A stretch of 64,000 nucleotides of DNA from positions 32,494 to 96,493 of the forward strand of contig NZ_CABJDK010000006.1 in NCBI RefSeq assembly GCF_902364355.1. Reading direction: 5' to 3'. Below are positions 43,080 to 51,655 of this stretch, in pieces. Each line of letters opens with the position of its first letter. The first letter of the stretch is position 1. The DNA comes from Collinsella aerofaciens. GTDB taxonomy: Bacteria > Actinomycetota > Coriobacteriia > Coriobacteriales > Coriobacteriaceae. The notes beneath the pieces are model-generated. The model did no database searches. It was not told the origin of the DNA and was given only the letters and a program-made list of their open reading frames with translations. The position numbers were made by a program, and so were the translations under genes.

Positions 43080-43994
43080 ATGCAGATCAACAAGGTCGCC
43101 TTCATCGGCAAGGGCGGCGTGGGCCTGCTCTACGGCAGCATGATCGCCCAAGCGCTCGGCAACGACGCCGTCGAATACGTTATGGACGACGCGCGCTTTG
43201 AGCGCCACGCAAACGATGCGCTCACCGTCAACGGCAAGCCCTGCGCGCTCAAGTCCGTCCGCGCGAGCGAGGCGACGCCCGTCGACCTGGTCATCCTCAC
43301 GGTCAAGACAACCGGGCTCGATGTGGCGCTCAAAACCCTGGAAAGCGTCGTGGGACCCGACACGCTGATCGCGTCGCTGTGCAATGGCATCACGAGCGAG
43401 CAGAAGATTGCCGAGCGCTTTGGCTGGGAGCACACCGTCCTTGGTATCTGCCAGGGCATGGACGCCGTATTCCTCAACGGGGAGCTCACCTATACCAATG
43501 CCGGCGAGATCCGCTTTGGTGCGGCAGCGGGCACCGACCCCGCAACCGTTATCGCCATCGACGAGCTCTACACGCGTTGCGGCATCGCCCATACCGTCGA
43601 GCACGACATCGCACATCGCATGTGGGCCAAACTCATGCTCAACGACGGCATCAACCAGACCTGTATGGCCTACGGCGGCACCTACGGAAGCGCTACGGAG
43701 CAGGGCTCCGAGCAGCTCCGCAGTTTTGTCTCCGCCATGCGCGAGACGCTTGCAGTCGCCAATGCCGAGGGCATCGAGCTCACCGAGGCAGACCTAACGC
43801 AGATGGTGCGTCTCATAAAAGGGCTCGATCCCGCCGGCATGCCCTCGATGGCGCAAGACCGCATCGCTCAACGCAGAACCGAGGTCGAGGAATTTGCGGG
43901 TACCATCTGCCGCCTCGCGGCCAAGCACGGTATCCAGGTGCCGCAAAACGAATGGCTCTATTCGCGCATCCGCGAAATCGAGGCCAGCTGGTAA
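43080..43994 (+). CDS. 2-dehydropantoate 2-reductase family protein
   Basis: A 304-residue NADP-dependent reductase. The N-terminal FIGKGGVGLLYG loop (8-19) binds NADP, LTVKTTGLDVAL is the second strand region, and AHRMWAKLMLNDGINQTCM carries the catalytic Lys and Asn of the C-terminal domain. The best known reaction is ketopantoate to pantoate in coenzyme A synthesis (panE); paralogues act on other 2-oxoacids, so I leave the symbol empty. Start ATG 43080 has GGGGAG ten bases upstream. Confidence 0.85.
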   Translation: MQINKVAFIGKGGVGLLYGSMIAQALGNDAVEYVMDDARFERHANDALTVNGKPCALKSVRASEATPVDLVILTVKTTGLDVALKTLESVVGPDTLIASLCNGITSEQKIAERFGWEHTVLGICQGMDAVFLNGELTYTNAGEIRFGAAAGTDPATVIAIDELYTRCGIAHTVEHDIAHRMWAKLMLNDGINQTCMAYGGTYGSATEQGSEQLRSFVSAMRETLAVANAEGIELTEADLTQMVRLIKGLDPAGMPSMAQDRIAQRRTEVEEFAGTICRLAAKHGIQVPQNEWLYSRIREIEASW

Positions 43995-44032
43995 CGCCGC
44001 CGTACCGCATCCAACAGTCTCAATAGCAAAAA

Positions 44033-44070
44033 CCGCCGCAAAGGGCACTCCCCTTGCGGCGGCTTCCTTC
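44033..44070 (+). terminator. Terminator
   Basis: CCGCCGCAA and TTGCGGCGG form a stem (with inner AGGG/CCCC) followed by CTTCCTTCTT. It ends the reductase gene. Confidence 0.75.
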
Positions 44071-44102
44071 TTCATCTATGGGCAAAACCAGCTTCACAAC
44101 GG

Positions 44103-44309
44103 CTAGCGCCGCACCTGCGGCGTCTCGTCCTCGTCATCGCGGCAAAGGGTCACGCCCGCACTTCCCAGCAGCGCTGCTGCGATGAGCGCGCCGACCACAA
44201 TAGGAGCAGCCCCGCACGAGCCCTGCATGCCTGCGACAAACGCAGCTGTAGGGCCAAGACAGCCAAGTACCAATGCGACGGCGGCGATAGCGATATCTCG
44301 AGCGTTCAT
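44103..44309 (-). CDS. Small hypothetical membrane protein
   Basis: A 68-residue protein with two hydrophobic segments (about 6-27 and 36-55) joined by a short loop containing GSCGAAP, and an acidic, Arg-ending tail (CRDDEDETPQVRR). GGAGG lies about ten bases before the ATG. No family is recognised; size and layout suggest a small integral membrane peptide with both ends in the cytoplasm. Confidence 0.55.
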   Translation of the reverse strand: MNARDIAIAAVALVLGCLGPTAAFVAGMQGSCGAAPIVVGALIAAALLGSAGVTLCRDDEDETPQVRR

Positions 44310-44423
44310 GAGACCACTTCCTCCACGAGAAAGACCTTATTTCTCATGAACCAGTGTGCCCCGCATGCATACGCCCAGCGTACCGCCACGGTAAGGGCTC
44401 TGTTAACTCAAACGCACATAAAG

Positions 44424-44475
44424 AAAGGGCGGCTTTACGTTGCCTAAAAGCTCAGCAAAGACGCCCGCCCATCAT
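44424..44475 (-). terminator. Terminator of the secreted protein gene
   Basis: On the minus strand GGGCGG (44468 side) pairs with CCGCCC, with further pairs inside, followed by TTTCTTT. Confidence 0.6.
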
Positions 44476-44500
44476 GTGCCTATTTTGCTCTGATGGCAGA

Positions 44501-45277
44501 TTACCAACCGGTATAGTAGTCGGTGGTTCCGGCAGCACAGCCGGAGTCATAGACCTTGCACTCGCCCTTGGAACCGGTAAACGTGGAGCCTTGGGCCTTA
44601 TCGCCCGCGGCAACGACGTAGTAGCCATCGGAATCGCGCCAAAAGCCCTCGGAATCCTGCGTCCATTCGCCCGTGCGGTGGTGATACAACACGTTGCTGC
44701 TGTAATAAGTCTCGCGGCGGCCGTTATAGTTATTGACGCCGCTCGAGCGCGTCAGACCCGAGCCGTTCGCGTAATACGCAGCAGACGTGTAAGACAAGCC
44801 GGAGCAGGCGTTGTAATACGAAGCCTGGGCGGCCTCGGCGGCCTCGGCCTCGGCTGCGGCGGCCTCGAGCGCTTCGCGCTTGGCATTCTCAAGCGCAGTG
44901 CGCAGCTCATCGAGCTCGGTCGACTTCGTGTCGACCTCCCCCATCGTCAACAGACTACCCGCACCGTCGATACAACCCTGCAGCACAGCGCGCTCGTCAT
45001 CGGTAGCATAGTCGCCATACATATTCATAATGATCTGAGCGCGCATCTCAAGGGAATCGCGCTTGGCCTCCATCGAGGCGTTCCACTCCTGCATGGAACC
45101 ATAACCATCGCCGCGATAATCAACGGGCTGTACCAGCGTCGCCTCGGACGGCGTAGATCCAACCGTATCGGACAGTGTTGCCGCGTGGGCATCAGTTGCG
45201 CCGGCGCCTGCCAAAAGTGCCACGGTCAGAGCGGCGGAAAGGGCAGCGGCTTTCGGTTTTCGTGAATCGATCCTCAT
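44501..45277 (-). CDS. Secreted hypothetical protein with coiled-coil
   Basis: A 258-residue exported protein. Residues 1-33 are a signal peptide (RIDSRKPKAAALSAALTVALL, cleavage near DAHA-AT). Residues about 60-165 are alpha-helical with heptad-like Glu/Ala repeats (ELRTALENAKREALEAAAAEAE). The C-terminal about 90 residues are Tyr/Gly/Ser-rich, with YYVVAAGDKAQG and GECKVYDSGCAAG; these two Cys may form a disulfide. No family was recognised. The layout (coil plus small tail domain) recalls the lysozyme-like protein at 2.9 kb. GGAGG lies eleven bases before the ATG. Confidence 0.65.
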   Translation of the reverse strand: MRIDSRKPKAAALSAALTVALLAGAGATDAHAATLSDTVGSTPSEATLVQPVDYRGDGYGSMQEWNASMEAKRDSLEMRAQIIMNMYGDYATDDERAVLQGCIDGAGSLLTMGEVDTKSTELDELRTALENAKREALEAAAAEAEAAEAAQASYYNACSGLSYTSAAYYANGSGLTRSSGVNNYNGRRETYYSSNVLYHHRTGEWTQDSEGFWRDSDGYYVVAAGDKAQGSTFTGSKGECKVYDSGCAAGTTDYYTGW

Positions 45278-45488
45278 GTAGCTGGAAACCTCCGTAGTGC
45301 GTTTTTGCTGCGTTTGAGCTGCGTGTGATTCGATCGCGCTGCATAGTACCTCGAGCAAATCGCGACCTGCGGTTTTACTCAAAAGGCGCACGTCAATTGT
45401 GTAAAACTCACATCCTCTCAACAGGAGTTTTCCACAACTCAAATGCATAAAGCATGCCAAAAACCCTGTAATAGCGCCCTTCCTATGC

Positions 45489-45530
45489 AAAAAAGACGCC
45501 TGCGCAACCATTGCTTGCGCAGGCGCCTTG
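45489..45530 (-). terminator. Terminator of metY
   Basis: On the minus strand GGCGCCTGCGCAA pairs with TTGCGCAGGCGTC and is followed by TTTTTT. Confidence 0.9.
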
Positions 45531-45588
45531 AGCAGGCATTTATGCAGTTATACCTATCGAGTCGCAAGGGGTCCTTGCACAAGTCGCC

Positions 45589-46899
45589 TTACTCGTCCAG
45601 CACGGCGAAGGCCTGCTTCAGATCCCAAATGATGTCCTCGGCGTTCTCGGTACCGATGGAAAGACGGATCGTGGAGGGCGTGATGTTCTGCTCGGCGAGC
45701 TCCTCGGCAGAGAGCTGGGAGTGCGTGGTGGTAGCCGGGTGCACGACGAGCGACTTGACGTCGGCCACGTTGGCGAGCAGCGAGAACACCTGCAGATGAT
45801 CGATGAACTTCCAGGCAGCCTCCTGGCCACCTTTGATCTCGAAGGTGAAGATCGAAGCGCCGCCGTTGGGGAAGTACTTCTGATAGAGCTCGTGATCGGG
45901 GTGCTCAGGCAGGCTCGGGTGGTTCACCTTGGCAACGTGGCTGTCGCCGGCAAGGAACTCAACGACCTTCTTGGTGTTCTCGACATGACGGTCAACGCGC
46001 AGCGACAGGGTCTCGGTGCCCTGGAGCAGGACCCAGGCGTTGAACGGGCTGATGCAGGCACCCTCGTCACGCAGCAGGATGGCGCGGACATAGGTTGCGA
46101 AGGCGGCGGGACCGGCAGCCTCGGCAAACGAGACGCCATGGTAGGAGGGGTTGGGCTCAGCGATCTGGGCGTACTTTCCGCTCGCCTTCCAATCGAAGTT
46201 ACCGCCGTCGACGATCACACCGCCCAGCGAGGTGCCGTGGCCGCCGATGAACTTGGTTGCGGAGTGGACAACGATGTTGGCGCCATGCTCCAGCGGACGG
46301 AACAGATACGGGGTGCCGAAAGTGTTGTCGACGACAACCGGCAGACCGTGCTTCTTGGCGATCTCGGAGATGGCGTCGATGTTGGGGATGTCAGAGTTGG
46401 GGTTGCCGAGCGTCTCGAGATAGATGACCGTGGTGTTGTCCTTGATGGCACCCTCAACCTCTTCCAGGTTATGAGCATCGACAAACGTGGTCTCGACGCC
46501 AAACTGGGAGAGCGTATGCTCGAGCAGGTTGTAGGAACCGCCGTAGATGGTCTTCTGAGCCACCACGTGGTCACCAGCCTGGGCAAGAGCCTGCAGGGTA
46601 TAGGTGATGGCAGCGGCACCGGAGGCGACGGCAAGACCGGCCACGCCACCCTCGAGCGCGGCGATACGGTCCTCAAAGACGCCCTGGGTGGAGTTGGTCA
46701 GACGGCCGTAGATGTTACCGGCGTCGGCAAGACCAAAGCGATCGGCGGCGTGCTGGGAGTTGCGGAACACATAGCTCGTGGTCTGGTAGATAGGCACGGC
46801 GCGGGAGTCGGATGCGGGGTCGGCGCTCTCCTGGCCAACATGAAGCTGCAGGGTATCGAAACCAAAGGTGTGCTCGGGGTTGTTGATGAACTGGCTCAT
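45589..46899 (-). CDS. metY: O-acetylhomoserine sulfhydrylase
   Basis: A 436-residue PLP enzyme of the Cys/Met metabolism family. The Schiff-base Lys lies in SATKFIGGHGTSLGG, and DTLQLHVGQESADPA with YQTTSYVF is the N-terminal pattern of O-acetylhomoserine aminocarboxypropyltransferases. It makes homocysteine from O-acetylhomoserine and sulfide (and may accept O-acetylserine). AAGGAG lies eight bases before the ATG at 46899. The leader contains a 17-residue open frame with a strong ribosome site and a foldable segment, so it is probably regulated after transcription start. A LysR gene is divergent. Confidence 0.93.
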   Translation of the reverse strand: MSQFINNPEHTFGFDTLQLHVGQESADPASDSRAVPIYQTTSYVFRNSQHAADRFGLADAGNIYGRLTNSTQGVFEDRIAALEGGVAGLAVASGAAAITYTLQALAQAGDHVVAQKTIYGGSYNLLEHTLSQFGVETTFVDAHNLEEVEGAIKDNTTVIYLETLGNPNSDIPNIDAISEIAKKHGLPVVVDNTFGTPYLFRPLEHGANIVVHSATKFIGGHGTSLGGVIVDGGNFDWKASGKYAQIAEPNPSYHGVSFAEAAGPAAFATYVRAILLRDEGACISPFNAWVLLQGTETLSLRVDRHVENTKKVVEFLAGDSHVAKVNHPSLPEHPDHELYQKYFPNGGASIFTFEIKGGQEAAWKFIDHLQVFSLLANVADVKSLVVHPATTTHSQLSAEELAEQNITPSTIRLSIGTENAEDIIWDLKQAFAVLDE

Positions 46900-46905
46900 G
46901 ATGAT

Positions 46906-46986
46906 CTCCTTGATCGAACGAAAGTAAATAAACAAGAGAAAAGTAAGTCGCTGTCTCCTGATCACGCCGACGGGCGCAAACAGGAG
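46906..46986 (-). promoter_or_regulatory. Candidate attenuator between leader peptide and metY
   Basis: On the minus strand CTCCTG inside the leader frame (46981-46986) can pair with CAGGAG (46955-46960), enclosing CGCC-CGTC-GGCG. The same CTCCT could instead pair with the metY ribosome site AAGGAG (46906-46911). The two pairings exclude each other. Confidence 0.45.
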
Positions 46987-47015
46987 CCCGGCATTCGTCT
47001 TGGTAAGCAGTTCAT
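46962..47015 (-). CDS. Leader peptide of metY (17 residues)
   Basis: The frame reads MNCLPRRMPGSCLRPSA and stops at TGA 46962. AAAAGGAGG lies seven bases before its ATG, a stronger ribosome site than that of metY itself. Two Cys, two Met and three Arg in 17 residues fit a leader that senses sulfur amino acids by ribosome stalling. It lies 63 bases upstream of metY and downstream of a good promoter. It is not a known leader to me; the function is inferred from position, ribosome site and foldable sequence. Confidence 0.6.
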   Translation of the reverse strand: MNCLPRRMPGSCLRPSA

Positions 47016-47084
47016 ATGCGGTCCTCCTTTTGACATCCCGGTTCCGTGGTCGGCTTAATTACCTACCGCCTTTGTGTGTTTTGA

Positions 47085-47113
47085 ATAGTACGAGCATTGT
47101 TTCACTCGGTCAA
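47085..47113 (-). promoter_or_regulatory. Promoter of the metY leader
   Basis: On the minus strand TTGACC and TACTAT are separated by exactly 17 bases. Transcription would begin near 47078, about 60 bases before the leader peptide. Confidence 0.7.
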
Positions 47114-47174
47114 TCACTTAAAAGCGCTAACCTGTTATCGGTTTTTTAGATAGCTATCGAAAGGACGGGCACCG

Positions 47175-48077
47175 ATGACACTCCAGCAGCTTCGTTTTCT
47201 TATCGCCGTGGCAGAGTCCGGCTCAATCAACGCCGCAGCTCAGCGCCTCTATACCGCTCAGTCCAACATCTCAAACGCCGTCAAAAGCCTAGAACAAGAG
47301 CTCCATCTGGAGATCTTTACGCGCTCCAGCCGCGGCGTCACGCTCACCAACGACGGCACCGAGCTTTTGGGCTATGCGCGCCAGGTCGTAGAGCAGGCCG
47401 ACATGCTCGAGGCACGCTACGAGGACGGTGGCACCCCGCAAGCCCGCCTCGCCATTTCCGCCCAGCACTACGCCTTTTCGGTCGAGGCCTTTGTCAACGT
47501 AGTCGAGCGCTGCCGCGACAGCAAGTTCGAGTTCATCATGCGCGAGACCACCACATCGCAGATCATCGATGACGTCCGTGCGTTTCGCAGCGATATCGGC
47601 ATTCTGTATCTGGATGACTTTAACGCCCGCGTTCTGCAGAAGGCCTTCGCCGATGCCCGCGCAAGCTTCCATCCCCTATTCGACGCGACGGTCCACGTCT
47701 TCGTTAGCGAGCGCCACCCGCTCGCACGCCGCCCGCAGCTGTCCCTTGCCGACCTCACGCCCTATACGCGCTACAGCTTTGAGCAGGGAACCTCAAACTC
47801 CTTCTATTACGCCGAGGAACCTTTTAGCTATATCCCTTGCGACCGCAACATACGAATCTCGGACCGCGGAACACTTACTAACTTACTTATCACGTCGAAC
47901 GGTTACACCCTGTCGACCGGTGTCCTCTCCAATGAAATGCAATGGGGCATGGCATCGATCCCGCTAGCAGACGCCCCAACGATGCACGTTGGCTACATCA
48001 TGCACGACGAGCGCAAGCCCTCTCTCCTCTTGCAGCAATACCTCGACGAGCTCAACCGCATCATCCATGCCAACTAA
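47175..48077 (+). CDS. LysR family transcriptional regulator
   Basis: A 300-residue LTTR. The N-terminal winged HTH is QQLRFLIAVAESGSINAAAQ (3-22) with QSNISNAVKSLEQEL as recognition helix; residues about 90-300 form the co-inducer-binding domain. It is divergent from metY, so it may control sulfur or methionine genes, as CysB/CmbR types do. The palindrome GATAGCTATC at 47149-47158 overlaps the region before its start and could be an operator. AAAGGA precedes the ATG. Confidence 0.9.
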   Translation: MTLQQLRFLIAVAESGSINAAAQRLYTAQSNISNAVKSLEQELHLEIFTRSSRGVTLTNDGTELLGYARQVVEQADMLEARYEDGGTPQARLAISAQHYAFSVEAFVNVVERCRDSKFEFIMRETTTSQIIDDVRAFRSDIGILYLDDFNARVLQKAFADARASFHPLFDATVHVFVSERHPLARRPQLSLADLTPYTRYSFEQGTSNSFYYAEEPFSYIPCDRNIRISDRGTLTNLLITSNGYTLSTGVLSNEMQWGMASIPLADAPTMHVGYIMHDERKPSLLLQQYLDELNRIIHAN

Positions 48078-48176
48078 CAGTCGGAAGACGGGGTAGAAAT
48101 CGTAGATTGCTGGCCCCCGGCGGGCATGGCGCTACAATGGTCACTCACACGAAATGCACTCAACGAAAGGAAGCCC

Positions 48177-48662
48177 GTGAAGGTCATCATCTATACCGAC
48201 GGCTCGGCCCGATCAAATCCGGGACGCGGCGGCTACGGCGCCGTGCTCAAATACACCAACCCCGCCGGCAAGACCTTCACCTCCGAGCTTTCGCGCGGCT
48301 ATGCCAAGACCACCAACAACCGCATGGAACTCATGGCGGTCATCGTGGCGCTCGAGGCGCTCAACCGCCCTTGCGAGGTCGAAGTCCATTCCGATTCGCA
48401 GTATGTCGTCAACGCCTTTAACAAGCACTGGATCGACGGCTGGAAAAAGCGCGGATGGAAAACCGCCAACAAGCAACCCGTCAAGAACCGCGACCTGTGG
48501 GAGCGCCTACTCACCGCCAAAAGCAAGCACAAGGTTGATTTCATCTGGGTTAAGGGTCACGCCGGTCACGAGCTCAACGAGCGCTGCGATGAGCTCGCCA
48601 CCACGGCGGCCGACGGCAGCAACCTCGATATCGACGCCGGCTTTAACGAGAGCGACCTGTAA
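48177..48662 (+). CDS. rnhA: Ribonuclease HI
   Basis: A 161-residue RNase H. The catalytic acids are in [11 protein letters not shown] (Asp), [14 protein letters not shown] (Glu), HSDSQYVVN (Asp) and the C-terminal NERCDELA (Asp), with HAGHELN before it. [20 protein letters not shown] is the basic handle region. It removes RNA from RNA-DNA hybrids. The start is GTG 48177, with GAAAGGA upstream. Confidence 0.93.
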   Translation: MKVIIYTDGSARSNPGRGGYGAVLKYTNPAGKTFTSELSRGYAKTTNNRMELMAVIVALEALNRPCEVEVHSDSQYVVNAFNKHWIDGWKKRGWKTANKQPVKNRDLWERLLTAKSKHKVDFIWVKGHAGHELNERCDELATTAADGSNLDIDAGFNESDL

Positions 48663-48735
48663 TAGCGTTTTCGCGCAGCTTTATATCCCCACGCGCTACA
48701 CTCATCCTGTAGACCAAACAACGCAAGGGGGACGT

Positions 48736-49842
48736 ATGCTGCGCATCGCGACCATCGGCACATCCATGATCACCGACGACTTTATCCAAGTCGTCAACGC
48801 CAACGACCAAGCCGCGTTTGTGGGCACGCTTTCACGCGATGCCAATCGCGGTGCCGCCTTTACCGCCGAGCGCGGTGGCGAGCGAAACTTTACTTCACTC
48901 GATGAGCTCGCGGCAGCTGCCGACGTCGACGCCGTCTATATCGGCAGCCCTAACGCACTTCACTACGAGCAGGCCCTTGTCTGCATCGCCGGTGGCAAGC
49001 ACGTCATCGTCGAGAAGCCCTTCTGCGCCACCGAAGCGCAGGCGCTGGAAGTCTTCCGCGCTGCCGAGGCAGCAGGTGTCGTGGCCCTCGAGGCCATGCG
49101 TCCCCTCCACGACCCCGCCTTCCACGCCATCGAGGACGCCCTGGGCGAGATCGCCCCCATCCGCCGCGCCTCATTGCGCTTTGGCAAATATTCCTCGCGC
49201 TACAACGAGATTCTCGCGGGACGCGCCACCAATATCTTCGACTGCAATATGGCATCGGGTTCCCTCATGGACATTGGCGTCTACACCGTCGAGCCCATGG
49301 TCGAGATTTTCGGCATGCCCTCCGGCCTTACGAGCATGGCTACTCTGCTCGACCCCGCCACGCGACAGCTCACGCACGGCCCCATCGACGGCTGCGGTTC
49401 CATCCTCGCCAGCTACGGCGGTGGCCGTATCTCCGTCGAGCTCGCGCACTCCAAAATAACGAATGACCTGCTACCCTCGCAGATCGAAGGCGAGCGTGGC
49501 ACTATCCAGATCGACCATCTGTCCACGCCCCGCAACGTCCGCATCGACTATCGCGGCGATGTCGTACGCGGCTCGGCGACCGAGGCACCGCGCGAACAGG
49601 GCGACAACGGCCGCGTGCTCGACCTGCCCAAATCGAGCAACACTATGGAATACGAACTCACAGACTTTATCACCGCCATCGGCGGCATCGATAACGTTAA
49701 GGAAGAGATTTGGGAAACCCCGGCGGGACGTCACGAACTTGGCCACTACCGCGATGTCACGCTCGTCTCATTGCGCATCATGGATGCCGTGCGCCAGCAG
49801 GCCGGCATTACCTTCCCGTCCGACGCAGGCAAGCAGGCCTAG
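48736..49842 (+). CDS. Gfo/Idh/MocA family oxidoreductase
   Basis: A 368-residue oxidoreductase. The N-terminal Rossmann motif ATIGTSMITDDFIQ is modified from the usual GxGxxG (reads GTS), and EKPFCATEAQAL is the catalytic EKP block; MDIGVYTVEPM follows in the C-terminal domain. It belongs to the same broad family as the gene at 39.7 kb but is a different subgroup. Substrate unknown, probably a sugar or inositol derivative. AAGGGGG precedes the ATG at 48736. The acylphosphatase gene starts two bases after its stop. Confidence 0.86.
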   Translation: MLRIATIGTSMITDDFIQVVNANDQAAFVGTLSRDANRGAAFTAERGGERNFTSLDELAAAADVDAVYIGSPNALHYEQALVCIAGGKHVIVEKPFCATEAQALEVFRAAEAAGVVALEAMRPLHDPAFHAIEDALGEIAPIRRASLRFGKYSSRYNEILAGRATNIFDCNMASGSLMDIGVYTVEPMVEIFGMPSGLTSMATLLDPATRQLTHGPIDGCGSILASYGGGRISVELAHSKITNDLLPSQIEGERGTIQIDHLSTPRNVRIDYRGDVVRGSATEAPREQGDNGRVLDLPKSSNTMEYELTDFITAIGGIDNVKEEIWETPAGRHELGHYRDVTLVSLRIMDAVRQQAGITFPSDAGKQA

Positions 49843-49844
49843 CG

Positions 49845-50255
49845 ATGGGCTTCTTCGATGCGTTCTTCTCCAGCGTCACCGGCGGCAGTCGAGAGCCTCA
49901 AAAACCATCAAACATCGAGCTCGAGTTGCGCCGCAGGCTTACTGTGTTCGCAAGCGACGAGGCCACTCAAGACACTCCCCTGCGCTATTTCCTGCGCTGG
50001 GCGGGGCAAGTCCAGGGCGTTGGTTTTCGCTTTACCAACACCAACCTCGCGCAGACACGCGCACTCACCGGCTGGGTGCGCAACATGGAAGACGGCTCGG
50101 TCGAGATGGAGATACAGGGAGCTCCGGCAAACATCCTATCTCATCTCGAGGCGCTTCATGCCTCCTACGAGCGCATGGGAACGCGTTTTCACCTCGTAGA
50201 AGCCCAGGCCCAAGCCCCACTTGCCAATGAAGACAGTTTCATTCCTCGTTATTAG
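49845..50255 (+). CDS. Acylphosphatase-domain protein
   Basis: A 136-residue protein. Residues about 45-120 are an acylphosphatase fold: GQVQGVGFRFTNT has the phosphate loop with the catalytic Arg, and GWVRNMEDGSVE carries the catalytic Asn. The N-terminal 40 residues (with FFDAFFSSVTGG) are an extension not found in the 90-residue classical enzymes. It would hydrolyse acyl phosphates such as acetyl phosphate. The start follows the oxidoreductase stop by two bases; ribosome site is weak, so translation is likely coupled. Confidence 0.8.
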   Translation: MGFFDAFFSSVTGGSREPQKPSNIELELRRRLTVFASDEATQDTPLRYFLRWAGQVQGVGFRFTNTNLAQTRALTGWVRNMEDGSVEMEIQGAPANILSHLEALHASYERMGTRFHLVEAQAQAPLANEDSFIPRY

Positions 50256-50316
50256 TATTGTGTGCTAAATACGGTATCATTTACCTACGGCCGTTGATAG
50301 AAAAGAGGCGAGGCGC

Positions 50317-50697
50317 ATGGCGGTGCAAAGAAGGAATACCAGGCAGCGAAAGCTGGTTCTTGACGCCGTGCGCCAAAGCTACAACCATCCCACCGCCGAC
50401 GAAATCTACAACGTCGTGCGCGCACAGGATGACAAAATCAGCCGCGGCACGGTCTACCGCAATCTCAACCTCCTGGCCGATGCCGGAGAGATCCTCTCCA
50501 TCAAGACACCAGGCGGCAGCCGCTTCGATCGCACGATCGAGCCGCATGCGCATATCATCTGCACCTCGTGCAGCCGCGTCATCGACGTACCGCTCCCCTT
50601 CGATGCCCAGCTCGACGCCAAGGCGTCCGAGCAAATCGGATGGAGCGTCAGCTCGCACTACACCATCTTTGAGGGACTCTGCCCCGACTGCCAGTAG
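50317..50697 (+). CDS. Fur/PerR family transcriptional regulator
   Basis: A 126-residue regulator. The N-terminal winged helix is RQRKLVLDAVR with HPTADEIYNVVR and SRGTVYRNLNLL; the C-terminal domain binds metals through PHAHIICTSC and CPDC, a four-Cys zinc site. The length and HAHIIC pattern are like PerR-type peroxide regulators, but the exact signal cannot be told. GAGGCG lies before the ATG. A perfect palindrome (50700-50770) follows at once. Confidence 0.9.
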   Translation: MAVQRRNTRQRKLVLDAVRQSYNHPTADEIYNVVRAQDDKISRGTVYRNLNLLADAGEILSIKTPGGSRFDRTIEPHAHIICTSCSRVIDVPLPFDAQLDAKASEQIGWSVSSHYTIFEGLCPDCQ

Positions 50698-50699
50698 CC

Positions 50700-50770
50700 T
50701 TTGGGACATGCCTGCAAATCTACTTGCCCATCCGCTACAGCAAACAGTACATTTCTAGGCATGTCCCAAA
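50700..50770. repeat. Perfect 14-bp inverted repeat, TTTGGGACATGCCT
   Basis: TTTGGGACATGCCT (50700) and AGGCATGTCCCAAA (50757) are exact complements separated by 43 bases. It lies between the convergent Fur-family and HAD genes and fills the gap completely. It shares the GGGACA core with the other repeats. Confidence 0.6.
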
Positions 50771-50773
50771 TAT

Positions 50774-51571
50774 CTACTCGGCGAGCAGGCGACGCAGCTC
50801 CTCTTCGACCGTGCGTACGTAACGGACGCGGTCGTTGATGCCACGCATAGAGGGATTGCAGCTCTCCATTAGATAGGGATGGCCCACTACGTTGAGCATG
50901 TCGCGGTCGTTTTCGTTATCGCCAAACGCCATCATCTCATCGGGCGAAATTCCCAGGGCACGACCGTAATCGGCAAGCGCGGAACCCTTACCCGAATCAA
51001 AGCCGATAAAGTCCGTCCACTCGGTTCCCGACGTCATCACGTCGACACAGTCGCTAAAGTGGCGCTCGAAATACTCCAGCGCCGCCGGCTGCTCTGCCTC
51101 GGGCGTCTGGAAGGCAATCTTAATGACGTCCTCGTCGATGTCCTCGGGACGGTCGACCACCGCCACATCGCAGTGGACCTCATAACGCAGGTGTTCAACA
51201 AACGCGTCGTTGCCGCTCATGGTGTAGAGGCGCCCCTCACACGAAAGGGTCACGTCGGCATGGGGATACGCAACCACGGCATTCGCGATATCCATAGCAA
51301 GGCAACGCTCCATGGAACGCTTGACAACGGCACGCCCCTCGCTCATCACCAGGGCTCCGTTTTCGCATACGTAGGCGAGCTCATCGGCCACCGGGGCAAA
51401 CAGGTAGCGCAAGCTCGCATATTGACGGCCGCTCGCCGGCATAAACACGATACCGCGACGATGCAGCTCATCGATAAGCTCAAAGGCCTCGGAACGCGGC
51501 TCGCGCTCCCCCGGATGCAGCAACGTGCCGTCCAAATCGCATGCAATCAGCTTGATTCCCTCAAGACCCAT
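50774..51571 (-). CDS. Cof-type HAD-IIB family hydrolase
   Basis: A 265-residue phosphatase: ACDLDGTLLHPG is loop I, FMPASGRQYASLR is loop II, and AFGDNENDRDMLNVVGHPYLME is the magnesium loop. It resembles the HAD at 27.9-28.8 kb in type but is not a close copy. Substrate unknown (sugar phosphate or similar). GGGGG lies about eight bases before the ATG at 51571. Confidence 0.88.
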   Translation of the reverse strand: MGLEGIKLIACDLDGTLLHPGEREPRSEAFELIDELHRRGIVFMPASGRQYASLRYLFAPVADELAYVCENGALVMSEGRAVVKRSMERCLAMDIANAVVAYPHADVTLSCEGRLYTMSGNDAFVEHLRYEVHCDVAVVDRPEDIDEDVIKIAFQTPEAEQPAALEYFERHFSDCVDVMTSGTEWTDFIGFDSGKGSALADYGRALGISPDEMMAFGDNENDRDMLNVVGHPYLMESCNPSMRGINDRVRYVRTVEEELRRLLAE

Positions 51572-51600
51572 ATGCTTTCCCCCAAAGCCTCTTATCAACA

Positions 51601-51643
51601 GCAAGACGGACTTTGATCGGTCACCCCTCAAAGCCCGTCTTGC
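51601..51643. other. Strong hairpin between HAD and UreE-like genes
   Basis: GCAAGACGGACTTTGA pairs with TCAAAGCCCGTCTTGC (15 of 16). There is no U tract on either strand, so it is more a processing or stability hairpin than a terminator. Confidence 0.5.
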
Positions 51644-51655
51644 GCATACGCGCAC

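Noticed and set aside
48301-48735. N-terminal extension of the oxidoreductase frame through rnhA
   Set aside because: The extension overlaps RNase H in another frame and has no ribosome site; ATG 48736 has AAGGGGG and begins at the Rossmann strand.
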